A DNA stretch of 64,000 nucleotides, taken from contig NZ_REFU01000001.1 in assembly GCF_003688915.1 (NCBI RefSeq), positions 2,666,001-2,730,000 of the forward strand. The letters run 5' to 3'. Both the position numbers and the translations under genes were made by a program. Positions 45,536-53,906 of this stretch are shown here, piece after piece. Numbering within the stretch: position 1 is the stretch's first letter; every line of letters starts with the position of its first letter. Below the pieces are notes generated by a model. That model saw nothing but the letters and a program-made list of their open reading frames with translations. It was not told the DNA's origin and did no database searches. The DNA comes from Rhodococcus sp. SBT000017 (GTDB lineage: Bacteria > Actinomycetota > Actinomycetes > Mycobacteriales > Mycobacteriaceae).

Positions 45536-46742
45536 GCAGCAACTGCCGCCACAGATCAAGAAGATCTACGTCACCAATCGGTCTACAGGCAGTACCGAGT
45601 TGCGGTATCAAATGACCGTCGACGCTGGTGGTGCCGACGCCACCGGCACCCGGGCGTCGAAGCGAACGCAGTTGCGTCGTCGATTTCTTACGGAGAAGGA
45701 CGCTCGCGCAGCCCTATCCAAGGTGCTCGAGGAAGTCTCGAAGGGGACATTCGTTCCCTCCTCGACCACCACGGTCGAGGAGGCTTGCGCTGAGTGGCTT
45801 GCCGGACGACGCGTACGAGAGTCCACTAAAGCCGCGTACACCCATGCCATTCAACCGCTGCGCGATACTTACGGCGCGCTAGCGGTGCAGAAGTTGACCA
45901 AAGGTCACTTGGACGCTCTGGTGAACGATCTGTTGGCCGGCCGCTCGGTCAAGCCCGATGGCCAACTGCGACGTCCGTGGAAGGCCACTTCGATCAATCC
46001 GATGCTCAACCTTGTAAGCGCAGTCCTCACCGGGCTGATGCGAGAAGGGCGATTGGTACGAGACGTTGCCGCGCTCGTCGACCGCGCGCCCCGTGTGCAC
46101 GTCGAGATGCAGACATTCACGGAGGACGAAGTGCAACGCCTCCTGGAAGCATCGACGTGCGATCGGAACGGCCACGCTTGGCTGCTTGCTCTGAGCGGCC
46201 TCCGACGCGGTGAGCTGTGCGGGCTTCGATGGAACGATGTCGATCTTCACGCCGGCAGCCTGACAATCAACAACACGCGAGTCTCGGTCAATGGACGTGT
46301 CGTAGAGGGCCCTCCGAAGACAGAAAAGTCCAAGCGCACGCTTCCCCTCACACCAGCCCTAAAATCCGCACTCGAAACTGCACACCGCTTGCAGGGTGTG
46401 GAACGAAAGAGCTCGACCTACGTCGGCCCTGGCACCTACGTCGTGTCCGACGCTGTTGGGCGACCTTTCCATCCCGATACGGTCAGCGACTATTGGCGCA
46501 GGCTATGCACCAACAGCAAGGTGTCCGACATCCGCCTCCACGACGCCCGCCACACGTGTGGGACTCTGCTGCACCTTCAGGGTGTGCCGATTGCCGTCAT
46601 CTCGGCATGGCTTGGGCACTCGGACAACGCATTCACAATGCGCACCTACGTCCATTCCCAGAACCATGCGCTACTGGGCGCAGCCGACACTTTGCAGTCA
46701 CTCGTCCAGCGTCGCGACGAGCCATCCGACGATGCGCGTTGA
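45528..46742 (+). CDS. int: Tyrosine integrase of the tRNA-Thr element
   Basis: 404 residues: N-terminal arm-binding region, core-binding domain (VEEACAEWLAGRRVRESTKAAYTHAIQPLRDTYG) and catalytic domain with ALSGLRRGELCGLRW, LHDARHTCGTLL, GHSDNAFTMRTYVH (Arg, H-x-x-R, His, Tyr). It lies 165 bp from the 3' end of tRNA-Thr, pointing toward it, the usual arrangement of an integrated element. Confidence 0.92.
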   Translation: MARQQLPPQIKKIYVTNRSTGSTELRYQMTVDAGGADATGTRASKRTQLRRRFLTEKDARAALSKVLEEVSKGTFVPSSTTTVEEACAEWLAGRRVRESTKAAYTHAIQPLRDTYGALAVQKLTKGHLDALVNDLLAGRSVKPDGQLRRPWKATSINPMLNLVSAVLTGLMREGRLVRDVAALVDRAPRVHVEMQTFTEDEVQRLLEASTCDRNGHAWLLALSGLRRGELCGLRWNDVDLHAGSLTINNTRVSVNGRVVEGPPKTEKSKRTLPLTPALKSALETAHRLQGVERKSSTYVGPGTYVVSDAVGRPFHPDTVSDYWRRLCTNSKVSDIRLHDARHTCGTLLHLQGVPIAVISAWLGHSDNAFTMRTYVHSQNHALLGAADTLQSLVQRRDEPSDDAR

Positions 46743-46906
46743 CCGGCGTTTGTCCGCAACCGTCCACATAGGAGCAGGCGGTCTCACCAGGCGCTGTTCC
46801 GGCGAGTTCTGCGGCACTTGTGACATTCTGTGACACTGAGCTCGCCTAATCGGCAATGAATCTCATTACTAGTAGCTCAAAAAGCCAGTTCAGAACCCTT
46901 TTTCAG

Positions 46907-46981
46907 TGGAGCCTCCTAACGGGATTGAACCGTTGACCGCTCGCTTACAAGGCGAGTGCTCTACCGCTGAGCTAAGGAGGC
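46907..46981 (-). tRNA. tRNA-Thr (TGT)
   Basis: On the minus strand a 7-bp acceptor (GCCTCCT/AGGAGGC), D-arm TAGCTCAGCGGTAGAGCA, anticodon loop CTTGTAA (anticodon TGT), and T-arm GGTTCAATCC fold as a tRNA. The CCA end is encoded (46907-46909). Its 3' half faces the integrase and is probably the attachment site; no second copy of this end was found in the window. Confidence 0.95.
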
Positions 46982-47073
46982 AGTGAAGCGAAGCCAGCAT
47001 ATCCGTTCATCGGACGCTCAGTCACAACAGGTACCTTGTCCGTGGATCACCCCAGCAACGTGTAAAGACGGTC

Positions 47074-48537
47074 ATGACTTTCCTGCAAGACCTGACGGCT
47101 TCGCTGAGCCGTCTCACCGGTGAGCGTCGGGCCACCATCGATACGCCGACCGCAGCACCGTCGCCTCTTCGTCCGATCGATCTGACCGACGATGCGTCGG
47201 TTGCGGAGGTCCTGGACCTCGCGGTTCGCGTCGGCGAGGTGTTGTTGGCCTCGGGCACTTCGGCGGTGGACACGGCGACGCAGGTGCAGTTCATCGCCGC
47301 GACGTACGGCCTCGCGCGGTGCGATGTCGACGTCACGTACAACTCGATCACTCTCAGTGCACATCGCGGCCCGACGCGTCCTCCGGCGTCGACGATGCGC
47401 ATCGTGCATTACCGGTCGATGGACTTCACGCGACTGGCCGAGGTGGACCGTCTCATTCGCGCCGTGCGCGTGAAGATGGTGCCGCCGAGTGCCGCGCTGG
47501 AGCGACTCGACGAGATCACCAAGGCCCCACACCCCTACAACCGGTGGATCGCGACTCTGGCGTGGGCCGGCATGGCTGCGGCCATCAGTGTGTTGCTCGG
47601 CGGTGGCGCTCTGGTCGCTGTGGTCAGCTTCCTCACGACCATGGTGATCGACCGCATCGGACGCGTCCTCAACCGGGCCGGTCTGCCGTTCTTCTTTCAG
47701 CAGGTTGTCGGCGGCTTCGTGGCGGCAACACCGGCGATCACGCTGTACAACTTCCAGGACCAGCTCAACATCGATATTTCGCCGTCACAGGTCATCGCGG
47801 CCGGTGTGGTCGTGCTGCTGTCGGGTCTCTCGCTCGTCGGCTCGGTGCAAGACGCGATCACCGGTGCCCCGATCACCGCGTCGGCGAGGTTCTTCGAGGT
47901 GTTGATGATGACCGGCGGCATCATTGCCGGCGTCGCGACCTCCCTGCGGATTGCAGCGTTGATCGGCAGCGATCTACCCCAGATCAGCAACTTGGCACCG
48001 CCGGACATCCTGCAGGTCCCCACGAAGGTGATCGCAGGCGCTGCAGCATCGCTGTTCTATGCACTTGCCTGCTACGCCGAGCAACGCGCGCTGACGGCTG
48101 CCTTCATGGGCGGTTTCGCCGGCTCCCTCGTCTACCTGCTGTCGCAGACGCTCAACGTGGGTCCGATCATCGCCTCGGCCATCGCTGCTGTCGTCGTCGG
48201 ATTCGCCGGTGGTCTGCTGGCCCGTCGTGCACTCATTCCGCCGTTGATCGTCGCCGTTGCGGGCATCACGCCGTTGCTGCCGGGCCTCTCTCTGTATCGC
48301 GGTCTGTATGCGATCCTGAACGACCAACTACTGCTGGGAATCAGCTCTCTGTTCGCAGCGTTCGGCGTCGGCTGTGGCCTGGCGGCAGGCGTGACCCTGG
48401 GTGAGTGGGGTGCCCGCACGCTACGACGGCCGCGCATCCTGGCCCGTACCGAGGAAGTGCTGCGTCCGACGCTTCGTCGCATAGAAGTACCGCGCCGACC
48501 GACTGTTCGTCGGCGGCGCGGCACGGGTACTTCGTAG
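47074..48537 (+). CDS. thrE: Threonine/serine exporter ThrE family
   Basis: 487 residues. The N-terminal ThrE domain (DLAVRVGEVLLASGTSAVDTATQVQFIAATYGLARCDVDVTYNSITLSAH) is followed by about ten membrane helices including the second ThrE domain (ALACYAEQRALTAAFMGGFAGSLVYLLSQT). It exports threonine and serine. First gene of chromosomal character after the element. Confidence 0.9.
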   Translation: MTFLQDLTASLSRLTGERRATIDTPTAAPSPLRPIDLTDDASVAEVLDLAVRVGEVLLASGTSAVDTATQVQFIAATYGLARCDVDVTYNSITLSAHRGPTRPPASTMRIVHYRSMDFTRLAEVDRLIRAVRVKMVPPSAALERLDEITKAPHPYNRWIATLAWAGMAAAISVLLGGGALVAVVSFLTTMVIDRIGRVLNRAGLPFFFQQVVGGFVAATPAITLYNFQDQLNIDISPSQVIAAGVVVLLSGLSLVGSVQDAITGAPITASARFFEVLMMTGGIIAGVATSLRIAALIGSDLPQISNLAPPDILQVPTKVIAGAAASLFYALACYAEQRALTAAFMGGFAGSLVYLLSQTLNVGPIIASAIAAVVVGFAGGLLARRALIPPLIVAVAGITPLLPGLSLYRGLYAILNDQLLLGISSLFAAFGVGCGLAAGVTLGEWGARTLRRPRILARTEEVLRPTLRRIEVPRRPTVRRRRGTGTS

Positions 48538-48545
48538 AGCGGAGC

Positions 48546-48806
48546 TCAGGCCTCGGCGCTGGGGGTTCCCTCGGCAGAGGCGCGTGCAGCAGCGTCGGCT
48601 TCCATGGCCTCACGCAGGCTACGCGGACGCATGTCGGTCCAGTTCTTCTCGACGTACTCCAGGCAAGCGGCGCGGGTGTCTTCACCGAAGACGACACGCC
48701 ATCCCTGGGGGACCTCGGAGAACGTCGGCCACAGCGAATGCTGGTCTTCGTCGTTGACCAGCACGAAGAAGCGTCCGTCTTCGTCATCGAACGGGTTGGT
48801 ACTCAT
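48546..48806 (-). CDS. MbtH-like protein
   Basis: 86 residues with the family core [58 protein letters not shown]. MbtH proteins bind and activate adenylation domains of non-ribosomal peptide synthetases. No synthetase is nearby; it would serve one elsewhere, perhaps for a siderophore. It converges with thrE. Confidence 0.93.
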   Translation of the reverse strand: MSTNPFDDEDGRFFVLVNDEDQHSLWPTFSEVPQGWRVVFGEDTRAACLEYVEKNWTDMRPRSLREAMEADAAARASAEGTPSAEA

Positions 48807-48897
48807 CTCGCCTCACTCGTCGCAAACGTTTGATTGGTACGTGATGCACCGTGAAGTGCACCACGACCCTAGCAACGCGGGTGTCTGCCCGGTGCCG

Positions 48898-49707
48898 TCA
48901 GGCCTTCAGAAAGCCGAGCAGTTCCGCATTGACTGCTTCGGGGCGCTCGAGATATCCGTAGTGGCCGGCATCCGCTATCTCCACGTAACGGGCACCGGGG
49001 ATGGCGTCGGCCAACTCCTTGCCCAGGTACGGCGGGATCATCCGATCGTCGGCGAATCCGACCGACAGGCACGGCACCGCCACGCCGCGGTACGCCGCAG
49101 TTCGATCGAAATCGTCCTCCATGCCCAGCTGAGCACGCACTCCGGCGGACGGCGAGGAGGCAGAGAACTCGAACAGGTCCAGCCAGTCGCGTGCCCCGCG
49201 GGAATCACGCAACGTGGCAGGCGACAGGTTCATCACCGCTGTCACCGCGGCCGAGTAGGTGCCGGGAAGCTCGACACGCTTGTCGTACAGCGCTCGTTCG
49301 CCGTGGGCGAGAGTCTTCTGGAATTCGTCGACCCGGGCGTGGCCGGCGAGGAACACGGCTTTGCGAACCAAGTCGGGCCTGCTCAGAGCAAGTTCCTGCG
49401 CGACGCGTGAGCCCATCGACGTTCCGACGACATAGGCCTTCTCGTCGCCGTTGCGGACGAGCTCGATCAGGCCCGCGGTGTCTGCGACCATGTCCTCCAT
49501 GGTGATGCCGTGCGCGCTCTCCGACGACGGAGCGATGCCGCGATTGTCGAACGTGCACACCCGGTAACCCGCTGCTGTGAGAGCGGGCACCTGATGCAGC
49601 TCCCACACACGACCGGGGCTGCCGGTGCCCATGATCAGAACTACCAGGTCTCCACTGCCCTTGACCTGGTAGTTCACGTCGATGCCGTTGATCTTGGCGA
49701 TAGGCAT
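48898..49707 (-). CDS. Alpha/beta-fold hydrolase
   Basis: 269 residues: oxyanion region LVVLIMGTGSPGRVW, nucleophile GTSMGSR, Asp in GFADDRMIPP and His in DAGHYGYLERP. The substrate is unknown. ATG 49707 has GAGGA upstream. It precedes the MbtH gene on the same strand with a 91-bp gap, so a link to peptide assembly (as a thioesterase) is possible but unproven. Confidence 0.85.
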   Translation of the reverse strand: MPIAKINGIDVNYQVKGSGDLVVLIMGTGSPGRVWELHQVPALTAAGYRVCTFDNRGIAPSSESAHGITMEDMVADTAGLIELVRNGDEKAYVVGTSMGSRVAQELALSRPDLVRKAVFLAGHARVDEFQKTLAHGERALYDKRVELPGTYSAAVTAVMNLSPATLRDSRGARDWLDLFEFSASSPSAGVRAQLGMEDDFDRTAAYRGVAVPCLSVGFADDRMIPPYLGKELADAIPGARYVEIADAGHYGYLERPEAVNAELLGFLKA

Positions 49708-49763
49708 ACGTCTCCTCACTGCTGATGTGTTCGTCGGCGATCGTATCGTTCGGCACCGACGCG

Positions 49764-49789
49764 GGGTTACTCGAACAGCCAGTGGGTAC
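49764..49789 (+). promoter_or_regulatory. SigF/SigB-type promoter of csbD
   Basis: GGGTTA (49764-49769), a 14-base spacer and GGGTAC (49784-49789) fit the actinobacterial general-stress consensus GGTTT-N14-16-GGGTAT. The start codon is only 10 bases further, so the message would be leaderless. Confidence 0.5.
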
Positions 49790-49799
49790 CTGGTGTTAC

Positions 49800-50327
49800 A
49801 TGACTGACGAGAACGTAGCTGGCGAAGCACGCAAGGGATTGCTCGACGGAATCAAGGGCAAGGCCAAAGAGGTCGTGGGCGCGGTGACCGGCAACGACTC
49901 GTTGACAGCCGAGGGCCAATTGCAGGCCGCTCAGGCCCGTGAACACAAGGAAGCACAGGCCACGGAGCGCGTCGCCGAGGCGCAAGCCACCGAAGCCGCC
50001 GAGGAGCTGGCGGACGTTCGCACGGCAGCCGAAAGCCGCCGGGAGGCCGCAGAGGAGAATGCCGCGGTCACCGAGGCGCAGGCAGATCGGGTGCGTGAGA
50101 CGCAGGTGGTCGCGGCCGAGCAGAACAAGCGCGAGACAGTAGCGCAGGAACGCGCTGCCGCGGAGGTCGACGCGACCGCCGAGCAGATCGAGGCCGACGA
50201 GGACCGACGTATCGAGCAGGCTGCCGCGGACTCCGACGAGATGGTGGCCGCACAGAAGCACCAGGAAGCACTTCGTCAGGCCGAAGCCGATCGCAAGAAG
50301 GCCGAAGAGCTCCGCAACCAGGCCTGA
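49800..50327 (+). CDS. CsbD-like stress protein with a long coiled coil
   Basis: 175 residues. The CsbD core (LLDGIKGKAKEVVGAVTGNDSLTAEGQLQAAQAREHKEAQA) is followed by about 120 residues of Ala/Glu/Arg-rich coiled coil. CsbD proteins are general-stress proteins of unknown action. There is no ribosome site, which fits the leaderless promoter. It is probably cotranscribed with the next coiled-coil gene (30-bp gap). Confidence 0.75.
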   Translation: MTDENVAGEARKGLLDGIKGKAKEVVGAVTGNDSLTAEGQLQAAQAREHKEAQATERVAEAQATEAAEELADVRTAAESRREAAEENAAVTEAQADRVRETQVVAAEQNKRETVAQERAAAEVDATAEQIEADEDRRIEQAAADSDEMVAAQKHQEALRQAEADRKKAEELRNQA

Positions 50328-50357
50328 CCCACTACCGCAAAACAGGAGTTTCGTTAT

Positions 50358-51011
50358 ATGAGTGTCCTAGCCATACCGATGACCATTCTTCGCATTCAGT
50401 ACAAGATCGCTCGAATTCCGTTGCAGCTCATCGAGACCAGGGTGGTCGAGAAGATGAATGCGGAATCACCCGCGCGCCTGGTGTACGAGCACACGCTCGG
50501 TTCACTGGACCGCGCTGTCGGGAACCTGTTGGGAGACAAGGGCCTCGCCGATCGCGGTGAGACTCTCGTCGACAGCACCGAGAACCGGGCCGAGGCAGCG
50601 CGCCTCGACGCCGAGGCTCGGGCCAAGAAGGTCGCAGCCGACGACGAACTGAAGGTGGCTCGCGAGACCGCCGAGAAGGATCGCCGCGCAGCCGACGCCG
50701 CAGCTCAAGAAGCCGCACGTGACGCCCGCCAGGAGGCCGAGCACCGCAAGCGCGAGGCCGCACAGGACGCCGAGCGCAAGGCTGCTGCGGACAAGAAGAA
50801 GGCCGACGAGCAGGCCGCTGCCACCGCAAAGGCCGCCGAGGATCGCAAGAAGGCTCAGCAAGCTCAGGTCGACAAGCAGGAAAAGCTGGCCGCAGCGCCG
50901 TCCGAGGCCGAATTGGCCGAGGCCGCTGAGCGTTCCGACGAAGCCGCCGCCAAGAAGGACGAGGCGGAGCGCATCGAGAAGCTGTTCATCGCGGAGAAGA
51001 GCAAGGACTGA
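50358..51011 (+). CDS. Coiled-coil protein, unknown function
   Basis: 217 residues. A hydrophobic/amphipathic start (SVLAIPMTILRIQYKIARIPLQLIETRVVEKM) could touch membrane; EHTLGSLDRAVGNLLGDKGLADRGETLVDSTENRAEAARLD follows, then a long charged coiled coil to the end. GGAG is present upstream. It is built like its neighbour, so both may act on membranes under stress. Confidence 0.7.
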   Translation: MSVLAIPMTILRIQYKIARIPLQLIETRVVEKMNAESPARLVYEHTLGSLDRAVGNLLGDKGLADRGETLVDSTENRAEAARLDAEARAKKVAADDELKVARETAEKDRRAADAAAQEAARDARQEAEHRKREAAQDAERKAAADKKKADEQAAATAKAAEDRKKAQQAQVDKQEKLAAAPSEAELAEAAERSDEAAAKKDEAERIEKLFIAEKSKD

Positions 51012-51031
51012 CGCTCAGCTCCCCAACAGAC

Positions 51032-51073
51032 ACGAAGGTCGCCCCATCGATGAATCGGTGGGGCGATCTTCGT
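51032..51073 (+). terminator. Terminator after the csbD operon
   Basis: ACGAAGGTCGCCCC (51032-51045) pairs with GGGGCGATCTTCGT (51060-51073), one G-T pair in 14. It separates the csbD pair from the protease cluster. Confidence 0.8.
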
Positions 51074-51224
51074 TGTCCGCAGTTAGCACCTCTAATTTGC
51101 TTCTCTCACAACACTTCTCGAGATCGACCGAAAACAAGCGCTGGTCCGCGGACAGGTGTATCAATAGAGCACCATCGCACTCCTGTGCAATGTGACCGTA
51201 GTAGAAGCCAGGGACGGGGGTCCC

Positions 51225-51848
51225 ATGGAGTGCAGCGCTGCCCTGACCGAGCCGAGCGCCGAACACGACGAGCCGACCGACGATCGAATGCTGTGGGCCA
51301 CCGCAGGCGATCTGTTCGGTGATTGGCGCGACCGAGGCGATGCCGCCCCGTTCGAGCAGTTGGTCCGACTCCTCACGCCGGTCCTCTGGCAGGTGGTCCG
51401 AGCAGCGGGAACCGACGAAGAACAAGCACGGGACGTCTTGCAGACGGTGTGGCTGACCCTCGTCCGTTGTCCCGATTCGGTGCGTGACAACCGAGCCGTC
51501 GGCCACTGGCTCGTGGTCTCCGCGCGTCGCGAATCGTGGCGCGTGGTGGGCCGCGACAGACGTTCTGTGGCGCTGGACCCAGCCCGAGTACCCGAGCCCG
51601 AACCAGGTTCCTCTGCCGAAATCGAAGCTCTGCAGGTGTCCGATACCCAGGTGCTGTGGCTCGCTGTGAGCCGATTGTCGGCCCGATGCCAACGGCTGGC
51701 GCGCGTTGCGGCCAGCCTGGAGCTGACCGACTACAAGTCGCTCGCCGCGGACCTGGGACTCGCTGTCGGCAGTGTCGGTGTGATCCGTCGCCGGTGCCTC
51801 GACGCCTTGCGTGCCGACCTCGAGCAGCAGGGAGTGACCGGTGCCTGA
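51225..51848 (+). CDS. ECF-type RNA polymerase sigma factor
   Basis: 207 residues. Region 2 (PFEQLVRLLTPVLWQVVRAAGTDEEQARDVLQTVWLTLVRCPDSVRDNRAVGHWLVVSARRESWRVV) and region 4 (VSRLSARCQRLARVAASLELTDYKSLAADLGLAVGSVGVIRRRCLDALRADL) are recognisable though divergent. ATG 51225 is chosen (GGGGG before it); GTG 51192 would add 11 residues. No zinc anti-sigma follows; the next small protein overlaps it by eight bases. It probably drives the protease operon. Confidence 0.8.
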   Translation: MECSAALTEPSAEHDEPTDDRMLWATAGDLFGDWRDRGDAAPFEQLVRLLTPVLWQVVRAAGTDEEQARDVLQTVWLTLVRCPDSVRDNRAVGHWLVVSARRESWRVVGRDRRSVALDPARVPEPEPGSSAEIEALQVSDTQVLWLAVSRLSARCQRLARVAASLELTDYKSLAADLGLAVGSVGVIRRRCLDALRADLEQQGVTGA

Positions 51849-52326
51849 AGACAACAGCCCGCGGTCGGCCGACTCCGCGATTCTCGAACGGCTGGGCCGA
51901 ATGTGGCAGGACGCCGATCCCCCACCGCCCGGGCTCGCCGACGATCTGGTGGCGTTCGTCGCGGCGGCTCGGGTGGAGTCCGAATGGGCAGAAATGCACC
52001 TGGTGATGTCCGACGACCTTGCCGGAGTCCGAGCGGCCTCGGACACCAAGACCCTCGAGTTCGAGCTGGGAGCCATCGCACTGCTGGTGCGAGTCGCCCC
52101 GGAGTCGTCCACGACCGGACGGATCGACGGCTGGCTGACGATCGAGGACGCCGATATGCCCACGGGTACGTTCGTCACCCTCGTCGCCGACGACGGTGAC
52201 CGCACGACGCACGTCGACGACGCCGGCCGATTCGAGTTCTCCGGCGTCCGCGAAAGCCCTTGGCGGCTTCGGTTTTCGTTCTCCGACAGCACCCAGCTGA
52301 TCCAGACACCTCATCGACAGTGGTAG
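51841..52326 (+). CDS. Small protein with a carboxypeptidase-regulatory-like domain
   Basis: 161 residues. The N-terminal half is helical and acidic (ILERLGRMWQDADPPPPGLADDLVAFVAAARVESEWAEMHLV), where an anti-sigma or adaptor would sit. The C-terminal half is a beta-sandwich (GRIDGWLTIEDADMPTGTFVTLVADDGDRTTHVDDAGRFEFSGVRESPWRLRF) like CarboxypepD_reg domains. No signal peptide or membrane helix. GTG 51841 is inside the sigma gene, so they are coupled; it may restrain the sigma factor. Confidence 0.65.
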   Translation: MPEDNSPRSADSAILERLGRMWQDADPPPPGLADDLVAFVAAARVESEWAEMHLVMSDDLAGVRAASDTKTLEFELGAIALLVRVAPESSTTGRIDGWLTIEDADMPTGTFVTLVADDGDRTTHVDDAGRFEFSGVRESPWRLRFSFSDSTQLIQTPHRQW

Positions 52327-52340
52327 AAAGGCCGACGACT

Positions 52341-53906
52341 ATGGCGAATGACGAGCCGGTGGAGAGTTGGAAGCGGATTCCTCGGGTGGCGGTCGGCATG
52401 CCGGGCAACCCGGATGAGATCGGTTCCCAGAGTCCGACGCTGTATGTGCGCGACACTGTTCTGGTGTCGTACAGTTCCACCGAAAACCGCGATCCCACAG
52501 ACGTTCTCGCCGAGGTGGCCGGACATTTCGGCTGGCTGCTCGACAGAAGCTCGCGTGACGATCGGCTACCGATCTCGGTTCGCTACCCGGATCCCTACGA
52601 CGAGGACGCCGAGTCCGAGCGGATCGTCGAACGCGTCTTTCTCGTGGCCACCGGGGATTCGGTGGCACCGATCGTCGACGCTGCGGCATTCGTCCGCACG
52701 TTCCGAGCCACCCGATCCGACGACAACGCGGTCGACGTGCAGCTCGAACATGTTCTTGCGATCGGAACTTCGCTGACCCCGTTCATGTCGCCGTTCATGA
52801 GCCCGTTCATGAGCCCCTTCATGTCACCGTTCATGTCTCCCTTCATGTCCGGCGGCTCCCCCGCCGGAATCTATGCAGTTCCCGGAGCCGGTGGCCGGAT
52901 GCCCGTCGCGTACGTCGGCCCGGCACCGGTGCGACATCCGGACGATGGAATCGACGGTCGACGAGTCCGCGTCGCGATACTCGACACCGGCTGCGGTGCC
53001 CACGATTGGCTCGGTTTCGTCGCCAAGGGTGTCGATCAGAACCCGATCATCGGAATCGACGATCCCGCCACCGACCCGGAGGTCCACCCGGATCTGTTGG
53101 GCCCGTTGGACGGGCAGATGGATCCGGTCGTCGGTCACGGCACGTTCATCACCGGACTCGTCCATCAGGAGGCGCCGGACGCGGACATCCTCACCGCCAG
53201 GGTGCTCCATGCGGACGGAATCGTCTACGAGGCAGACGTTCTCGCTGCTCTGAGCGCATTGCTCGAGTACGTTCGAGCAGACGAGGCGAACCACGTCGAC
53301 GTGCTCAATCTGTCACTCGGCTTCTATCACGAGGAGGAGCCCGGCTTCACGTCCTCGATCCGCGACGTCCTTGCCGCGCTTCGTCGAACAGGTGTCGTCG
53401 TGGTGGCCTCGGCCGGAAACGACGCGACGAACAGGCCCTGCTACCCCGCGGCGTTCTCCCTCGACCCGGACGAACAATCGTGGACCCCGATGATCTCGGT
53501 GGGCGCGCAGAACCCCAACGGCACCCAAGCCCTGTTCAGCAACACCGGTCACTGGGTGAACACATGGGTCTGCGGTGCCGCAGTGGTCAGCACGATGCCG
53601 GAATTCGACGCCGGAGCCATACCGTTGGCGCGACGGCAGGCAGCCGGATCCATGCAGGCACGCGAAACGTTGGACCCCGACGACTTCCTCGGCGGCTTCG
53701 GCGTGTGGAGTGGCACGTCGTTCGCCGCCCCGATCGTCGCCGGTCGAATCGCCGCGGCGCTCAGCGAATCGGCCTCCCTTCGCACCGGCGACGACCGCAT
53801 CGCCACCGTCCGCGACGCGGTCGACCGCGTCCGAGCAGCGATCACCGCCGAGAACGATGCGCTCCACGCGAAATCGATCCGATCGAGACGAAACACCCCA
53901 CGGTGA
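52341..53906 (+). CDS. S8 subtilase with a PFMS repeat, cytoplasmic
   Basis: 521 residues, no signal peptide. The N-terminal 145 residues have no assigned fold. Residues 147-170 are six copies of PFMS. The S8 domain follows with Asp215 (VAILDTGCG), His266 (GHGTFITG), Asn in VVASAGND and Ser460 (SGTSFAAPI), so it looks active. The six Ser codons of the repeat are varied, so it is kept at protein level. It overlaps the CHAT gene by GTGA. Likely target or partner in a protease cascade. Confidence 0.88.
   Translation: MANDEPVESWKRIPRVAVGMPGNPDEIGSQSPTLYVRDTVLVSYSSTENRDPTDVLAEVAGHFGWLLDRSSRDDRLPISVRYPDPYDEDAESERIVERVFLVATGDSVAPIVDAAAFVRTFRATRSDDNAVDVQLEHVLAIGTSLTPFMSPFMSPFMSPFMSPFMSPFMSGGSPAGIYAVPGAGGRMPVAYVGPAPVRHPDDGIDGRRVRVAILDTGCGAHDWLGFVAKGVDQNPIIGIDDPATDPEVHPDLLGPLDGQMDPVVGHGTFITGLVHQEAPDADILTARVLHADGIVYEADVLAALSALLEYVRADEANHVDVLNLSLGFYHEEEPGFTSSIRDVLAALRRTGVVVVASAGNDATNRPCYPAAFSLDPDEQSWTPMISVGAQNPNGTQALFSNTGHWVNTWVCGAAVVSTMPEFDAGAIPLARRQAAGSMQARETLDPDDFLGGFGVWSGTSFAAPIVAGRIAAALSESASLRTGDDRIATVRDAVDRVRAAITAENDALHAKSIRSRRNTPR

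Noticed and set aside
51192..51224. GTG 51192 as the start of the ECF sigma factor
   Set aside because: No ribosome site before it, while ATG 51225 has a G-rich site; still possible.
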